Source of the DNA: Symbiodinium natans | Lineage: Eukaryota > Sar > Dinophyceae > Suessiales > Symbiodiniaceae | Length of the DNA stretch: 64,000 nucleotides | Direction of reading: 5' to 3' | Assembly: GCA_905221605.1 (NCBI GenBank) | Contig: CAJNDS010000027.1 | Location: 32,501-96,500, forward strand | Part shown: positions 50,211-60,369 of the stretch, one piece after another | Layout: every line of letters begins with the position of its first letter | How positions within the stretch are numbered: the first letter of the stretch is position 1 | Position numbers and translations under genes: made by a program | Notes under the pieces: model-generated | Told to the model about the DNA's origin: nothing | The model's input: the letters and a program-made list of their open reading frames with translations, nothing else | Database searches by the model: none

Positions 50211-50455
50211 GGGGTATTATCTTCTAATCCCAACGCACGGAGAACTTCTGATGTTTTTGTGCATCTCCTGCCCTGCAGCGTGGCCATGCGACACCACAAA
50301 GGAAGTTTGGCATTGTTTTGCGCGATTTGTGTGCAGCAGCTTGTTTCTGCTTGGCGCCGGCAGACTTCATCCTGTTGCCACAGGCTGGGGCATTGAATCA
50401 TGATTCTTAGAGCTGCTTGTTCAAAGTTCTTGTCAAAACAGTGGCGAGCAAGGCA

Positions 50456-51004
50456 ATGCCAGTGAGTTGCGGGAGGCGGCTCAGCGCGCCACCGACCCAA
50501 CTGAAAGCGTTGCCGCAGCTTCGAGCTGTGATACAATGGGCAATGCATGCTCAGCCCAGCAAGACAGTTGACCTTCGCGACATACGAGACTTGTCCCTGG
50601 CTCTTGCAGGCTTTGTGGTGTCTGCTGCAGGCTTTGCGGTGTCGTATGCCTCCTCGGACTTTCGCATGAAGCGATTGGCAGTAGAGACGTTCATGGCGCG
50701 CTATGAGCCTGCCATGTCTCCAAACGAGGTGGTCGGACGCAAGGTTGTAGATGACATCATCAAACACAGGCTGCAGAGCTGGAGGCAGAAGTCCGACGCG
50801 ACCATCGTGAGTGGCCGCTACAAATCCGGGAAGACAGTAGCTGTGCAAGAGGCCTTGCGCGGTGTGCGTGGGGTGTGGGAATTCACGGTCGACGTGGAAG
50901 GCTGGAAGCCCATCATGTACCAAGAGCTTGGCGTGAAGGACGCCAACATGCTTCGTGAGGAAAGAGCCAGACGACAAGCCGTCAGAAATAGTTACTGTGT
51001 TTGA
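50456..51004 (+). CDS. Small protein with a Walker A (P-loop) motif
   Basis: ATG at 50456, stop TGA at 51002, 182 residues. Residues about 46-65 (SLALAGFVVSAAGFAVSYAS) are a probable membrane anchor. Near residue 122 ATIVSGRYKSGKTVAVQEAL contains GxxxxGKT, followed by GVRGVWEFTVDVEGW, as in the first strand and helix of a P-loop ATPase. No Walker B or sensor follows before the stop, so this is a truncated ATPase, the first exon of a longer one, or a small GTP/ATP-binding protein. The frame also stays open upstream to a TTG at 50417. Intronless over its length. Confidence 0.68.
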   Translation: MPVSCGRRLSAPPTQLKALPQLRAVIQWAMHAQPSKTVDLRDIRDLSLALAGFVVSAAGFAVSYASSDFRMKRLAVETFMARYEPAMSPNEVVGRKVVDDIIKHRLQSWRQKSDATIVSGRYKSGKTVAVQEALRGVRGVWEFTVDVEGWKPIMYQELGVKDANMLREERARRQAVRNSYCV

Positions 51005-51009
51005 CAATT

Positions 51010-51270
51010 ATTGCTTAATGATGAACTTCTTGAGAATTATTTTCTGATATTCAGCAAGCAGGATAATGAGGTCATAATTGAAATTCCTGTGAACGATGAG
51101 GTAAAGGATATCAGCAGTAAGCAACCAGTGCAAACCAGCGAAAACAATTCGTTCTCTAAACTATATCGGATAATGCGTTCATAAGTATAATATAAACTTA
51201 CTGTATAAGAGGCATTGCATTATGAGTATATCAAGATTATAACCTTTGAAACTAAACCTAGCAAAATTTA
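51010..51270. other. AT-rich 3' flank
   Basis: Open stretch DNEVIIEIPVNDEVKDISS at 51062-51118 might be a further exon; otherwise noncoding. Confidence 0.3.
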
Positions 51271-51274
51271 TGAG

Positions 51275-51569
51275 AGAACCCTTGCCCACTTTGGGCTGAT
51301 AATACCACCTTAGGGAGTATGGATGGGGTCATCGGTTATTCCTATACTGGTCTTGGTAATGGGGAAGTAGTGGTGATGTATTGGGTTGGGTGTAGGGGGG
51401 AGCATAGGACTAATCCTCATATATGGATGAGGTAATCGGTTATTCCTATACTGGTCTTGGTAATGGGGAAGTAGTGGTGATATAGTTGGTGAGATGTAGG
51501 GGGGAGTATAGGAATCATCTCCTACTGGGTTGACTGGTGGTATTATTACCCAAAATTGGCAAGGGTTCT
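51275..51569. mobile_element. 295-bp foldback element with internal tandem repeat
   Basis: Terminal inverted repeats of about 35 bp: AGAACCCTTGCC..ATAATACCACC (51275-51309) and GGTGGTATTATT..GGCAAGGGTTCT (51536-51569). Inside are two tandem copies of about 100 bp (51318-51419 and 51420-51520) sharing ATCGGTTATTCCTATACTGG. Non-autonomous transposon-like; no coding. Confidence 0.82.
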
Positions 51570-51739
51570 GCTAACTGTCCCGATGCTCCAGTTCCAGGCA
51601 GCAGTTGTTTCCTTGGAGTCTTGGATCGTTCCTTATCCGGCAGAAAGCGCTGCCAGTCGGCAGTCAAATCGAGAATTGTAATCATAGGGTTGAAGGTATG
51701 GCATGGTACAGAATAGCCACCCCCCCTCCCCCCTCCCCT

Positions 51740-52652
51740 ACAACTGCTGACACGCTTCCCTTTCTAAGGCCTGCAGCTGGACTCAAGTATGGCCGCCACT
51801 GAGGCTACCTGAGAATCAGGATGAGCCTGGCGCGTCCGGCGCATGGGAGTGCGAAAAGTGCTAGCGAGTAGTGGCGCGGAGGAAGGGCCGGCGAAAACCT
51901 TGCAACACTCTTGCGCCCATGAAGCTCATCATCAACATCAGCCCTCCCGGAAGCTTCGCTTTGAGCCAGGACAAGCAGCGCCTGCTGAACCACCTCCGGT
52001 CGGAGGCAGGGCTCCGAGCTCTAAGTTTATTGCCTCCTCTCGGTCGGAGTCTGTAGAATATCTTGCTCACGTTCTACATGCAACCCCTAAATCTGTAGGC
52101 CCCTAAGGAGAGAATCTTCTCTGCCTTCTGTGGGCAGGCAGAGGACCTTCACAGCTCCATCCCACCACACCACAGCCAACCCAGAAGCCTTCTGAACCTT
52201 CCCAAGCTGTCTTGTAAACCCTACAGAATCGCTTCGAGGCATATGTGGAGCTCTTTGCGTCTCCAATTGCAGGCGTCGGAGTACGGGCCTTTCGGCCCCA
52301 GCCTCAGAGGCCGAGCTGCCGATTCCAATGAGGCTGCGGAGACTCGAACCAGGCTTAGTTTGTGGCCTAGTATAGAAGTTTCCTAGGTTTCTTGCATCCT
52401 CAACACCACGCGGAACGCCCACAAAGGCAGAGAGACCACAATGACCCAAAGACAGGGACTAGACAAAGTATGGCCAGCAGCAAGCAGCAAGCTTTTTTTC
52501 GCATCAGCACGCACCCATTTCTGAGACGCTCCCAGCTCTTTGCCTCGAGTCTGAGGCAGATTCCCGAGGGAGTTGATCCGTTCCCGATCTGCAACCCGCA
52601 CTTGGCGGCCAAGGACGCAGTGCTAGCAGAAGATATGATGAGCGACGCCTGA
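51740..52652 (+). CDS. 3' part of an unknown gene
   Basis: A short exon after TTTCTAAG may read LQLDSSMAATE. At 51885-52080 two frames are open (ALSQDKQRLLNHLRSEAGLR or PSRKLRFEPGQAAPAEPPPV). The well-supported end is exon 52239-52349 (SEYGPFGPSLRGRAADSNEA AETRTR, GC donor) joined in phase 2 to 52467-52652 (KQQAFFRISTHPFLRRSQLF, EGVDPFPICNPHLAAKDAVL) with stop TGA at 52650. Family not recognised. Confidence 0.55.
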
Positions 52653-52828
52653 GATTTGTCAGATAGCAACATACTCTGATGCTTGTGAGAGGGGCCCTCA
52701 AACTCCAGCGCCGTACGTAGGGACGTAGAAAAAGAGCGTTGTAGCAGCTGCTTTGAGCTCAAGCTCCTGCGTTTATCAATGCAGATAGCCTTCAAAGCCC
52801 ATCACTTGGTCACTTGGTTTCGTTGAGT

Positions 52829-52932
52829 TCATGGTTTAGGGTTTAGGGTTTAGGGTTTAGGGCTTAGGGCTTAGGGCTTAGGGCTTAGGGTTTAGGGTTT
52901 AGGGTTTAGGGTTTAGGGTTTAGGGTTTAGGG
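52829..52932. repeat. TTTAGGG array with CTTAGGG block
   Basis: About 15 units; four consecutive CTTAGGG variants (52859-52890) form a homogenised inner block, the same pattern as the CCCTAAG block at 10488-10552. Confidence 0.96.
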
Positions 52933-53009
52933 ATCCCTTCCCACACCCTCGTCCGATGCTTCGCACGTGCCGTGCCTGGGTGCCTCATGGTGCATCTGCT
53001 CGCTTCGCC

Positions 53010-53090
53010 CGCTCCCTTCCAAGCATCTCTGGGAACTCTGGCACGGAGCCGGGCAAGGGGCGGAGGCCCTTCAGACCATCGCGGCTGTCT
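53010..53090 (+). CDS. Candidate terminal exon
   Basis: After CTTCCAAG the frame reads HLWELWHGAGQGAEALQTIA AV and a TGA. Short but coding-like. The region 53095-53600 has no firm feature. Confidence 0.35.
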
Positions 53091-53689
53091 GAGTTTCCCC
53101 CCCCAAAATAGAGGTAACCCATAAAATACCCCGAAGTAGTACAGTTTTGTACTCATCTCGAGAGGAAATCGAGGAAACCCCCCAAAAAGGACATAGATGA
53201 TAGGGATTTCCTGAAGGTCTCACCATAGATTATCATAGGCCCGACTACAGAACCTCCGAAGCGGTTTAGGGTTTACTGTTTGGGGTTAGTCTACATGCGT
53301 CCGACTCCACGTTATGCATGGAGTCTTGGGCGCCTTGAACAAGCACCGCTCCATTAGTTTTGCCTTGAAGTTTAGGGCTTAGGGCGGTTGAGGGCTTGGG
53401 CTAGGTGATCCAAAATCTTTTCCGAGAATGTCTAAAATGACAAGCCGTACTCACATTTGGACTCACCGCCCGGCTCGAGCCTGCAGCATATAGATGCATC
53501 TACGCACACTGCTTGCGGTCGTCAGTTCCCTAATGGTTGGTCCCCTCTTGTTGTTGGGCACCGTGAGAAGAAATCTCCGATAGTTTATTATAGGAACCCC
53601 GCACGGGGCCCGTAGTGTGGACAAGGCCCTACAGGGATATAGACCCTAACAAAAGGGATCCTCAAAAGGAACTGCAATCTAGAGAAGGC

Positions 53690-53785
53690 ACGTGCCTTCA
53701 CCTCGCCCGCAAGCTTGCGCGGTGCTTCTGGGCCAGCTCGGAGCCGCTTGTCAATGTTGTCAATGAACATACCTATGGGGCTCAA
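53690..53785 (+). CDS. Possible 5' exon before the PPR gene
   Basis: CLHLARKLARCFWASSEPLV NVVNEHTYGAQG is open up to GGTTTCGGGTTTAGGG, a potential donor. Whether it belongs to the PPR gene is unclear. Confidence 0.3.
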
Positions 53786-53809
53786 GGTTTCGGGTTTAGG
53801 GTTTAGGGC

Positions 53810-54727
53810 ATGTTGGGTGTATTGGGCGGGTGTGGTTCTCTGAAGCAAGCATTACTGCAAAGTGGTTTCAGCGCCAGTGTCTGCAGAATTGAGGAGGCGA
53901 AGAGTTGCGAGCAAGTGCTCCCTTCTTTGAGAGCCGAACCGAAAGCACGCAGCTTCGAGTTTGCCAAGGCCATGCAGGTATGCGGAGACCTGCGGGATCT
54001 CCCAACTCTGCTGAGAGTGTGGAATCTGTCCCGTGAGAGGAACATCCCCCTCAAGTTGACAGCATACTCCATCCTAATCCAGGCATGTGCAAAAGCCATT
54101 GACCGACAGCGCCGCCATACCAAAAAGTTGGGCCTTGTGGCAGGTAAACGGGCGTGGCAATGGATGTTGCATGATGGGCATAAGCCAGACGCCGCCGTAG
54201 TTAAGGCTGCTCTTCATCTTTGTTCCAAAGCCGGGGATGCAGAATGGGCCACACAGCTCTGGCAAAACACCCCAGAATGTAGCACCGCTTTGTGGAACCG
54301 ATATCTGGATACTCTGGCACGGCATTCGGGTCCAGAAGGCTGGGAAGCTGTAGAAGAGGAACTGCGAAATAGCGCGACACGAAGGCTTGTACCCGATTGC
54401 GTCACACTGGCGACGTTGATGGATGCAGCTGCCGAGCAGAATGACATGCAGCGTGCTGACAACTTCTGGGATCACCTGTCTCCAAGTGTCGAACTGACTT
54501 CAATCACCTATGCTGCTCGATCCAAGAGCTTCCTTCTGGGTTCAAAGCCCGAGTGCGTGCCGGACCTCCGCTGCGATATGCAGAGGCGGTCAATCTCCCC
54601 AAACATTCGCAACATCCTCCACGAGGTCCAGGCCTGGCTCCTGCTACTGCACCAGGAGCCCCAAGATCGCTCGCGCTACGAGCGGCTCAGTGAGGCGTCT
54701 GCGCGGGCCACCTCGGGAGATACTTAG
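53810..54727 (+). CDS. Pentatricopeptide-repeat (PPR) protein, intronless
   Basis: ATG at 53810, stop TAG at 54725, 305 residues without introns. PPR-type helix pairs are seen at about residues 44-80 (FAKAMQVCGDLRDLPTLLRV), 82-120 (LKLTAYSILIQACAKAID), 125-160 (AWQWMLHDGHKPDAAVVKAA) and 190-226 (VPDCVTLATLMDAAAEQNDM). PPR proteins bind RNA and usually act in plastid or mitochondrial RNA processing; this one has no clear targeting peptide at the chosen start. The ATG lies two bases after a short TTTAGGG tract, so an upstream exon with a leader is possible. Neighbour exons on + at 53.7 and 54.8 kb. Confidence 0.82.
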   Translation: MLGVLGGCGSLKQALLQSGFSASVCRIEEAKSCEQVLPSLRAEPKARSFEFAKAMQVCGDLRDLPTLLRVWNLSRERNIPLKLTAYSILIQACAKAIDRQRRHTKKLGLVAGKRAWQWMLHDGHKPDAAVVKAALHLCSKAGDAEWATQLWQNTPECSTALWNRYLDTLARHSGPEGWEAVEEELRNSATRRLVPDCVTLATLMDAAAEQNDMQRADNFWDHLSPSVELTSITYAARSKSFLLGSKPECVPDLRCDMQRRSISPNIRNILHEVQAWLLLLHQEPQDRSRYERLSEASARATSGDT

Positions 54728-54817
54728 GTGCTGAGTTAGGTACCCTCTCTTTATTCTTGTGTGTGTGTGAGTTTTGGAGAGTACATAAACAGCTCCTTCA
54801 AGAACCTCAGTTTGGGC

Positions 54818-54985
54818 TCTACAGCACCTCTTCAGACCCAGAGGGCCAACCTTTTGTCAGCAAAAGTGGAGATCTCCAGTAAGGAAGTCCAGGGTACGGG
54901 CCGAGAGATGGAGCAACTCCGACGTATGCAGGGCCTGGCGGAGGGCATCTGCCAGGGCCAAAAGATGGATTCTTGGCGTCTAAGG
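54818..54985 (+). CDS. Exon of an unknown gene
   Basis: APLQTQRANLLSAKVEISSK, EVQGTGREMEQLRRMQGLAE and GICQGQKMDSWRLR are open, ending at AAGGTTTAGGG where a GTTTAG donor is possible. Charged helical character. Confidence 0.45.
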
Positions 54986-54989
54986 TTTA

Positions 54990-55440
54990 GGGTTTAGGGG
55001 ATATGAGAGGCCCAGCTTTTGCCTCAATGTTTTGTCAGGGGTGGAGGGTGGGGGGGGGGGTGAAGGGTTACCTACTGGCACTTAAGTAGTAGGAGTGAGG
55101 GAAGTGAGTACGTTATATCCCCCCTACATAGAGGTTTTGCATCGTTATCTATACGCCTACCGTGTACATATGTTCATTGAGTATATCTACAGCTAAACCC
55201 CACCCCCCCACCCCCTTGCCCAAATCTCCTTAAACCCTAAACCCTAAACCCTAAACCCTAAACCCTAAACCCTAAAAGTTCCCAAAAGCCCTGCATCCCG
55301 GATGCCCGATCAATTTGAGGCTTTGGGAAGAATCCGCGTCTTGGACTGGCCATGGCCGTGCCAGTGAGGCAAAAAAGAGTTTGAGTCCCGCTGTTGCTGG
55401 ATCGACTGCTGGGCTGTTGTCTTTGGCTGTCAGGTTCAAA
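54990..55440. other. Noncoding block with arrays and G/C runs
   Basis: G-run at 55051-55060, a diverged family 3-like segment (55063-55110), C-runs near 55201-55215 and a CCCTAAA array at 55231-55276. Confidence 0.6.
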
Positions 55441-55454
55441 AGTTTGGGATATTC

Positions 55455-55556
55455 GGATGTTCCCCCTTATACTAGCAGTCCTGAATAGGGATTATAATGG
55501 GGGGGGGGGGTACTATAATCCCAAGCATAGGACTGTTTGTACAAGGGGGAACATCC
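55455..55556. mobile_element. Foldback element, family 2 (copy J)
   Basis: GGATGTTCCCCCTTATACTA at the left pairs with TGTACAAGGGGGAACATCC at the right; inner pairs AGTCCT/AGGACT and GGGATTATA/TATAATCCC. Size 102 bp. A G12 run lies in the loop. Confidence 0.75.
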
Positions 55557-55585
55557 CAAGTTCAAGAGGTTCATCCGTTTTACGC

Positions 55586-55586
<1 letters not shown>

Positions 55587-55618
<32 letters not shown>
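55587..55618. repeat. Poly-C run of about 30
   Basis: The longest homopolymer in the window, interrupted only at its 3' edge by GCCGCC. Length should be treated with care as runs like this are prone to sequencing error. Confidence 0.85.
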
Positions 55619-55661
55619 CCGCCCTTAGACTAAAATCACGGCTTCAAGTTGCACATGCCAG

Positions 55662-56563
55662 GCATGGGGCATGTCCCACACATCAAGGTCGATGTGCAGA
55701 GATCAGTTGACATGACATATCAGGAGAAGTTCTGCACTTGTTCACAAGCAGAACTGCGCGTCTTCAGCTCGGCTGCAACAAATCTATTTTCAGGAGGTTG
55801 AGGGTTTAGGGCCCCCAGATAAACCTTACATTGGGCCTTGCATGGAGTAAGGCGATGCCAGATGGTGTTCTGGACAAGGCGCGCCTGTGAGAGCGATGAC
55901 CCAGACATTCACAAAGCGCTAGGGGTTTAATGCTTCGGACCACTCGAAACCCTTAAAACTCTGCCCCCAAAACCTCTGCTTTCTCAGAACTTGGAGGTGA
56001 AATCATTTTTCGCCGCGTTGACCATGGATGATGCCTGGACGCCCGTGCGAGATGAAGATGGCGAGGTGTGGAGCCACTTGCCAGGGTTTAGGGCCTTTAG
56101 GCCACATGGACCCCAGCTTGCTAGTACCCATGGCAAGATACTTGCCTAAATACATATTAGGGCCTCCATAGTGATGGCACAACAGTTGTTTGTTGAGGGA
56201 CCGTGGGCACGCCAAGCAAGGTATTGGGATGGTTGGACAATCAAGCCCTAGGCCCTAAGCCCTGCAAGCCCTCTACCCGTATCACCTTCTTGGCGGGCAT
56301 GGTCTCCAGGATTATGCTCAGGGCCTTTAGATTGCAGGTGCCTGGCCCATCTTAATATATGATAATATATGATACTAAATAATAATATATTACTAATATA
56401 TGATAAGATATGACAATATATGATAATATATGACAATATATGATAACACATGCGCCCTTGCGCGCTATGCTCACCACGTCCGTCGCAGATCATCTACGGC
56501 GTGCTGGCATCGGGCATGAACAACTTGAACCTGTCCTGGTGGCCGCATCTGTTTGCTCGATGA
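55662..56563 (+). CDS. Unknown multi-exon gene
   Basis: Exon about 55662-55796 reads GHVPHIKVDVQRSVDMTYQE then KFCTCSQAELRVFSSAATNL and ends before GTTGAG. A short exon 55879-55915 (APVRAMTQTFT) may follow in phase 1. Exon about 55989-56065 reads VKSFFAALTMDDAWTPVRDE DGE with a GTGTGG donor, joined in phase 0 to 56490-56563 (IIYGVLASGMNNLNLSWWPH LFAR) with TGA. Alternatively this last exon splices on to the SET-like exon at 56600. No family recognised from the first exons. Confidence 0.55.
56345..56450. repeat. GATAATATAT degenerate tandem repeat
   Basis: About ten units of TATGATAATA and TATGACAATA inside the intron before exon 56490. Confidence 0.93.
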
Positions 56564-56599
56564 CAAACCCTAAACCCTAAACCCTAAACGAGTTGGAAG

Positions 56600-56660
56600 G
56601 TACCTGAACCACTCCGACGAGCCAAACGTGGCATTCAAAGATGCGCGGAGCTTGGTTCAG
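56600..56660 (+). CDS. Exon with SET-domain NHSxxPN motif
   Basis: After GTTGGAAG the frame reads YLNHSDEPNVAFKDARSLVQ. NHSxxPN is the S-adenosylmethionine-binding core motif of SET-domain lysine methyltransferases (established knowledge). Only this 20-residue segment is seen; no GxG or catalytic Tyr exon was found nearby, so this may be one exon of a SET gene or a relic. Confidence 0.45.
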
Positions 56661-56785
56661 GGCCATCGACCGAGGGGGGTTGATCCAAAGTATGGGGGCC
56701 CCTTGTTCAAAGGCTTGGGGTTTAGGGCTTTTGGCATCATCAGAGAGCTTCTTGAGGGTTTAGATCAACCCCATCACCCCTTTTA

Positions 56786-57075
56786 GAGCTTGGGCTCAGG
56801 CCGAAGAGGATGGAGAATACAACTCTTTCATCACAAGGCCAGGTCGTTAGCGACTCTTCTTCCAGTATCTGATGACTCAGAACCCTGGAAACTGCTTGAA
56901 TCCAACAAGCACTGCGCAAATCGATGCCCCCCAAACGCCTCGTACCGACAGAACTCTCAACCCATACGCTGCACGAGAAGCAGGGCTGACAATATCAACT
57001 GCACCAAAAACACAGTACAACGACGAAGAGCTCACCCGAGCAGGCAAGAGGACGGTTGTGGATCGAGCTTCTTGA
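56786..57075 (+). CDS. Candidate exons after the SET-like exon
   Basis: AWAQAEEDGEYNSFITRP is open after TTTTAG and ends at a GTCGTT donor near 56843. A later frame reads QIDAPQTPRTDRTLNPYAAR then DEELTRAGKRTVVDRAS and a TGA at 57073. An overlapping frame (DDSEPWKLLESNKHC) is also open, so the choice is tentative. Confidence 0.35.
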
Positions 57076-57079
57076 AGAC

Positions 57080-57570
57080 GGGCTTCTGTTATTTGCTGCT
57101 ATTTGCTGTGAAAAGTTCCAAGATACAGTCGGAGGCCCTTTTCATTCAACAAGTGAATCAAGTAACAACTGTTTCTACGTGCCGGGGAATCAGTCAGGAT
57201 GTTAGCCTTGTGAAGAGTCCCCACAACTGACAGCCTCACCAAGATGCTCGTTATCAGAGCCGACACCCGCTGCAGCCTTTCATGTGTAAGTTCTTCTGTT
57301 CACATATCCATTGAGGAAGAACCAGCACAAGTTACAAAGACTGCAGAACAGCACAGCTCAGAGCAACAGGTAACTCAGTCAGACAGTACAAAGCAGCAAT
57401 AACAGCCAAGAAAGCCAACGGCAAAATCCACGAAAGAAATCGAGAGAAAGAACCACTCTGGAAAAATGCAGAAAGCAGAGCAGACAAACACCCATTATGG
57501 TACCAGAAGTGACGCTTGTCAAGTCAAAGCATCCAGCTCAGAGAGGCTAGATTCCTCAACCGTAGAAACC
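57080..57570. other. No supported gene
   Basis: AC/AG-rich sequence with many CAGCAA and AACAG motifs; probably 3' flank or long intron. Confidence 0.4.
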
Positions 57571-57960
57571 CTAAACCCTCGACCCCCAAACCTTAAAACC
57601 TAAACCCCAAGCCCCTGTAGAACCATAGAAACCCTAAACCCTCAACCCTAAACCGCGGGAGTTGACACTTGGCTGCAGGAGGCAGATTGAAGCTGGAGAG
57701 GATCCCACGGGTTGAGCCATCAGCGAAGTTTTTGGAAGTTTCGGGCTTATAGGGTTTAGGGTTTAGGGTTTCGGGCTTATAGGGTTTTAGGGTTTGAGAG
57801 TTTCGGGGTGATAGGGCTTTTGGGTTTGGAAGTTTGGGGTTCAGGGTTTATACTGGTAGGGTTGTTTCGGGTGTAAGGTGTTTCGGGTTTAGGGTTTGTG
57901 GGCTATTTCAGGTTTAGGGTTACAGGGTTTACAGGGGCTTCTTAAGGGTGTAAGAGGCTT
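57570..57960. repeat. Decayed telomeric tracts in both orientations
   Basis: C-strand variants at 57570-57655 and G-strand variants (TTTCGGGCTTATAGGG, TTTAGGG) at 57735-57945. Confidence 0.75.
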
Positions 57961-58221
57961 CCTCTGTACAAGTAGGATCACTCTTGGGGCAGCTGCGGGC
58001 TGATGCGAGGGTTGAGATCATTGGAGGTGGTTCGGCAGTTTAGGCAAAAGGGTCGAGGAATAAGTTCGGGACTTGGACGCTGTGGTCTAAGGGTTTGGGG
58101 CTGAGGGCCTGGGGACGGGCTTAGAGGGTTCGGTGGGTGGGTGCGGCACATGTTCACCGTGGCCCTGGTGGAAGGAGCTGACCACGGACTACCGCGAGCT
58201 GGGACAGGACCATTGTCAGAA
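57680..58221 (+). CDS. Two short candidate exons
   Basis: RQIEAGEDPT after GGCTGCAG (57680-57709) meets a GTTGAG donor. ELTTDYRELGQDHCQ at 58175-58221 follows GGAAG and ends at a GC donor. Both are isolated. Confidence 0.35.
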
Positions 58222-58717
58222 GCCCCGCAAGCCTGCTTCCGTTAGGGAAGGTTCTCAAGTCGTTCTTACTAGGACCCTAAGCACACTATAAACCCTATTA
58301 AACCCTGCAGACCCTGCAAACCCTGTCAACCCCAGGAACCCTAAACCTAAGTCGCTCTACCCCTGTGGTCGATGTCAGCGGACCCTAATTTGAAGCCCTG
58401 GGCCCAGGAGTTCTACGCATTGGTTTCTGGCAGCTGAGATAGGCGCCCCATGCGCCCAAAGCACAAAAATCGCGCTGCCGAGCTTCATGCATTCACGATA
58501 CTTATGTGGTCTGAGCTCCCTGGTGGTCATCATCGTTTTGTCATCCGCAGCTGCTCAGGATAAGGCAGTTTAATGCAGCCTTCCTCGCACCTTGCATACG
58601 CACACAAGCCTGCAGTGGCCTGCAACTGCGCAACTGCGACAGTGGCCCTCAACACAGTGAGCACACAACGATCACCATGTGACACTATCACTGGACTTGC
58701 ACCTTGCCTTTTTGATC

Positions 58718-59690
58718 AATGTCGGCAGCAGACTTGCACCGGTGCAATGCCAAGACGTGCAGCGAAGTTGAAGTCCCTTGCTTTGATTGCACCCAGAGGC
58801 TGGTCCACCGGGCTACACCCCGTGTCGAAGATGTCAGAGCGCCTGACCGCACAGCCGCGACCTCTGCGCCCACTTTAGACCCCAAATCCATCTAGACTCG
58901 AAACCCCCCAACCCCTCAGAGGCTAAAGGGCGTGGAGTGGCCGAGACAGGATTTCATCCGCAGGGAGCACGGCCACTTGCCGCTCCGCGAGGTTGTGGAT
59001 GCGCTCCGCACTCAGGGAGGATTTCAAGGGCTCAAGGTTGAGGCTTTGGTAGTATACAGCATAATAAGAGCAGGGTCTGCTCAATCGAGACTTCAGAGCA
59101 CTCGCATGTTGGGCGCACTGGCCCACCCCCCCCCCGCCCCCCACACCCGCAAGTGGATGCGAGCGATTGCGGCCTTGCGACGCTCCGCATGCAAGACATG
59201 ATGTGAAAGAGAGCAGTGGCTTTAGGGTTTAGGGTTTAGGGGCCTTCTTTCATGGAAAGAGGCCCGGAAAAAAGGGCAGTGTCTCACCGGAAGACTGGTT
59301 CCTTTGGGCGGCGGCCCGTGCAACCGCGTGTGTATGTTCAGCCTCGCCGAGGCTGGATGCCCTGGAGTTCTCTTCGGCTTCTTTCCTGCGGCAGTTTTCA
59401 GAAGTCAAGATCGAGGAGGGGATGCCAAAAAACGGGCTTGGATACGTTCCCGGGCGTTGCACAGCCTGCTTGGATTTGTTTATGGGCGGCCCCTTGATGG
59501 CAGAAGCCGGCGAAGCCCGAGTTCAACGAAGCAGAGGTGCGCCAGTCAGCGGGTGCCGGCTTTGATGCATTTGACCCGCTTGCTGCTGATCCGCTGGCCA
59601 GGCGTGCGTCTTGTCTGAGAAGGGGCGGCTGGAACGTTACGCCACAACGCCGGCTGCTCCGGCGGGGGTCTTTCAGTGCAGAAGTTTGAC
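58718..59690 (+). CDS. Unknown gene, several candidate exons
   Basis: Open coding-like stretches: 58718-58877 (ADLHRCNAKTCSEVEVPCFD), 58928-59016 (VEWPRQDFIRREHGHLPLRE VVDALRTQ), 59153-59200 (WMRAIAALRRSACKT), 59281-59420 (SVSPEDWFLWAAARATACVC, ASFLRQFSEVKI) and 59505-59686 (EFNEAEVRQSAGAGFDAFDP LAADPLARRAS) with a TGA near 59684. A GA donor after EVKI joined to the acceptor ATGGCAG would link the last two in phase 0. Probably the C-terminal part of one gene; family unknown. Confidence 0.45.
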
Positions 59691-59698
59691 GAACCAAT

Positions 59699-59762
59699 GA
59701 TATGTCGCATTATGTTATGGCATGTTATGTTATGTTACATGTTACATGTTAGTGCATGAACG
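59699..59762. repeat. ATGTT pentanucleotide repeats
   Basis: Degenerate ATGTTATGTTAC units just after the presumed stop; (TA)n follows at 59822-59836. Confidence 0.85.
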
Positions 59763-59839
59763 TATATTTACATGGCATTGTGTGTATTCGTGTGTATTGG
59801 CATTATAGGCACTCAGACGTCTATATATATATATGTATT

Positions 59840-60360
59840 ACATAAACACAAATCTAAAAAAAGTGGAAGCATGACCAAGGCATATCTGATGCCTGGCTTG
59901 TCCCGGCCCCTAAACCCCCCAAGCTTCGCTAAGTATCTCCAAACCAAAAAGTGTGTGCGGGGGTGGGGCGAGGGGGGAGGGGAGGGCGGGCGCAGGTGAG
60001 AGCCCTCCCTGGGGTGTAGAGATGCACCCTTCCGGGTGGCACGATCCGGAATCTGAATCTTTGAACATGAGTGGTCCTTTGCACCCATGAAGCATGTACC
60101 TCTCCAACCCTGAGCCCCAATGTTGTGACAAGGAAAAGTCGGACGACACTTGCGTCCATCAGCTGCTTCTTGATTGCAATGCGTGAACATGTGTAGCACA
60201 AGGATTGCACCCTATAGTCGACAGTCTTTTTGTGAATAAACTCTCTGTGGCATTCTGAGGCATCGACTGCTGGAAGATCTGCGTGTGAGCTCCCTATACT
60301 ATAGGGAGCATATTGCGAGGCGAATTGAATTCTAGTTGGTTCAAGCTTCATCAAGGCTCG
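59840..60360. other. Mostly noncoding
   Basis: A G-rich stretch at 59958-59998, then sequence with only shadow frames. A short palindrome CTATACTATAG at 60293-60303. Confidence 0.4.
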
Positions 60361-60369
60361 CCAGGGCAA

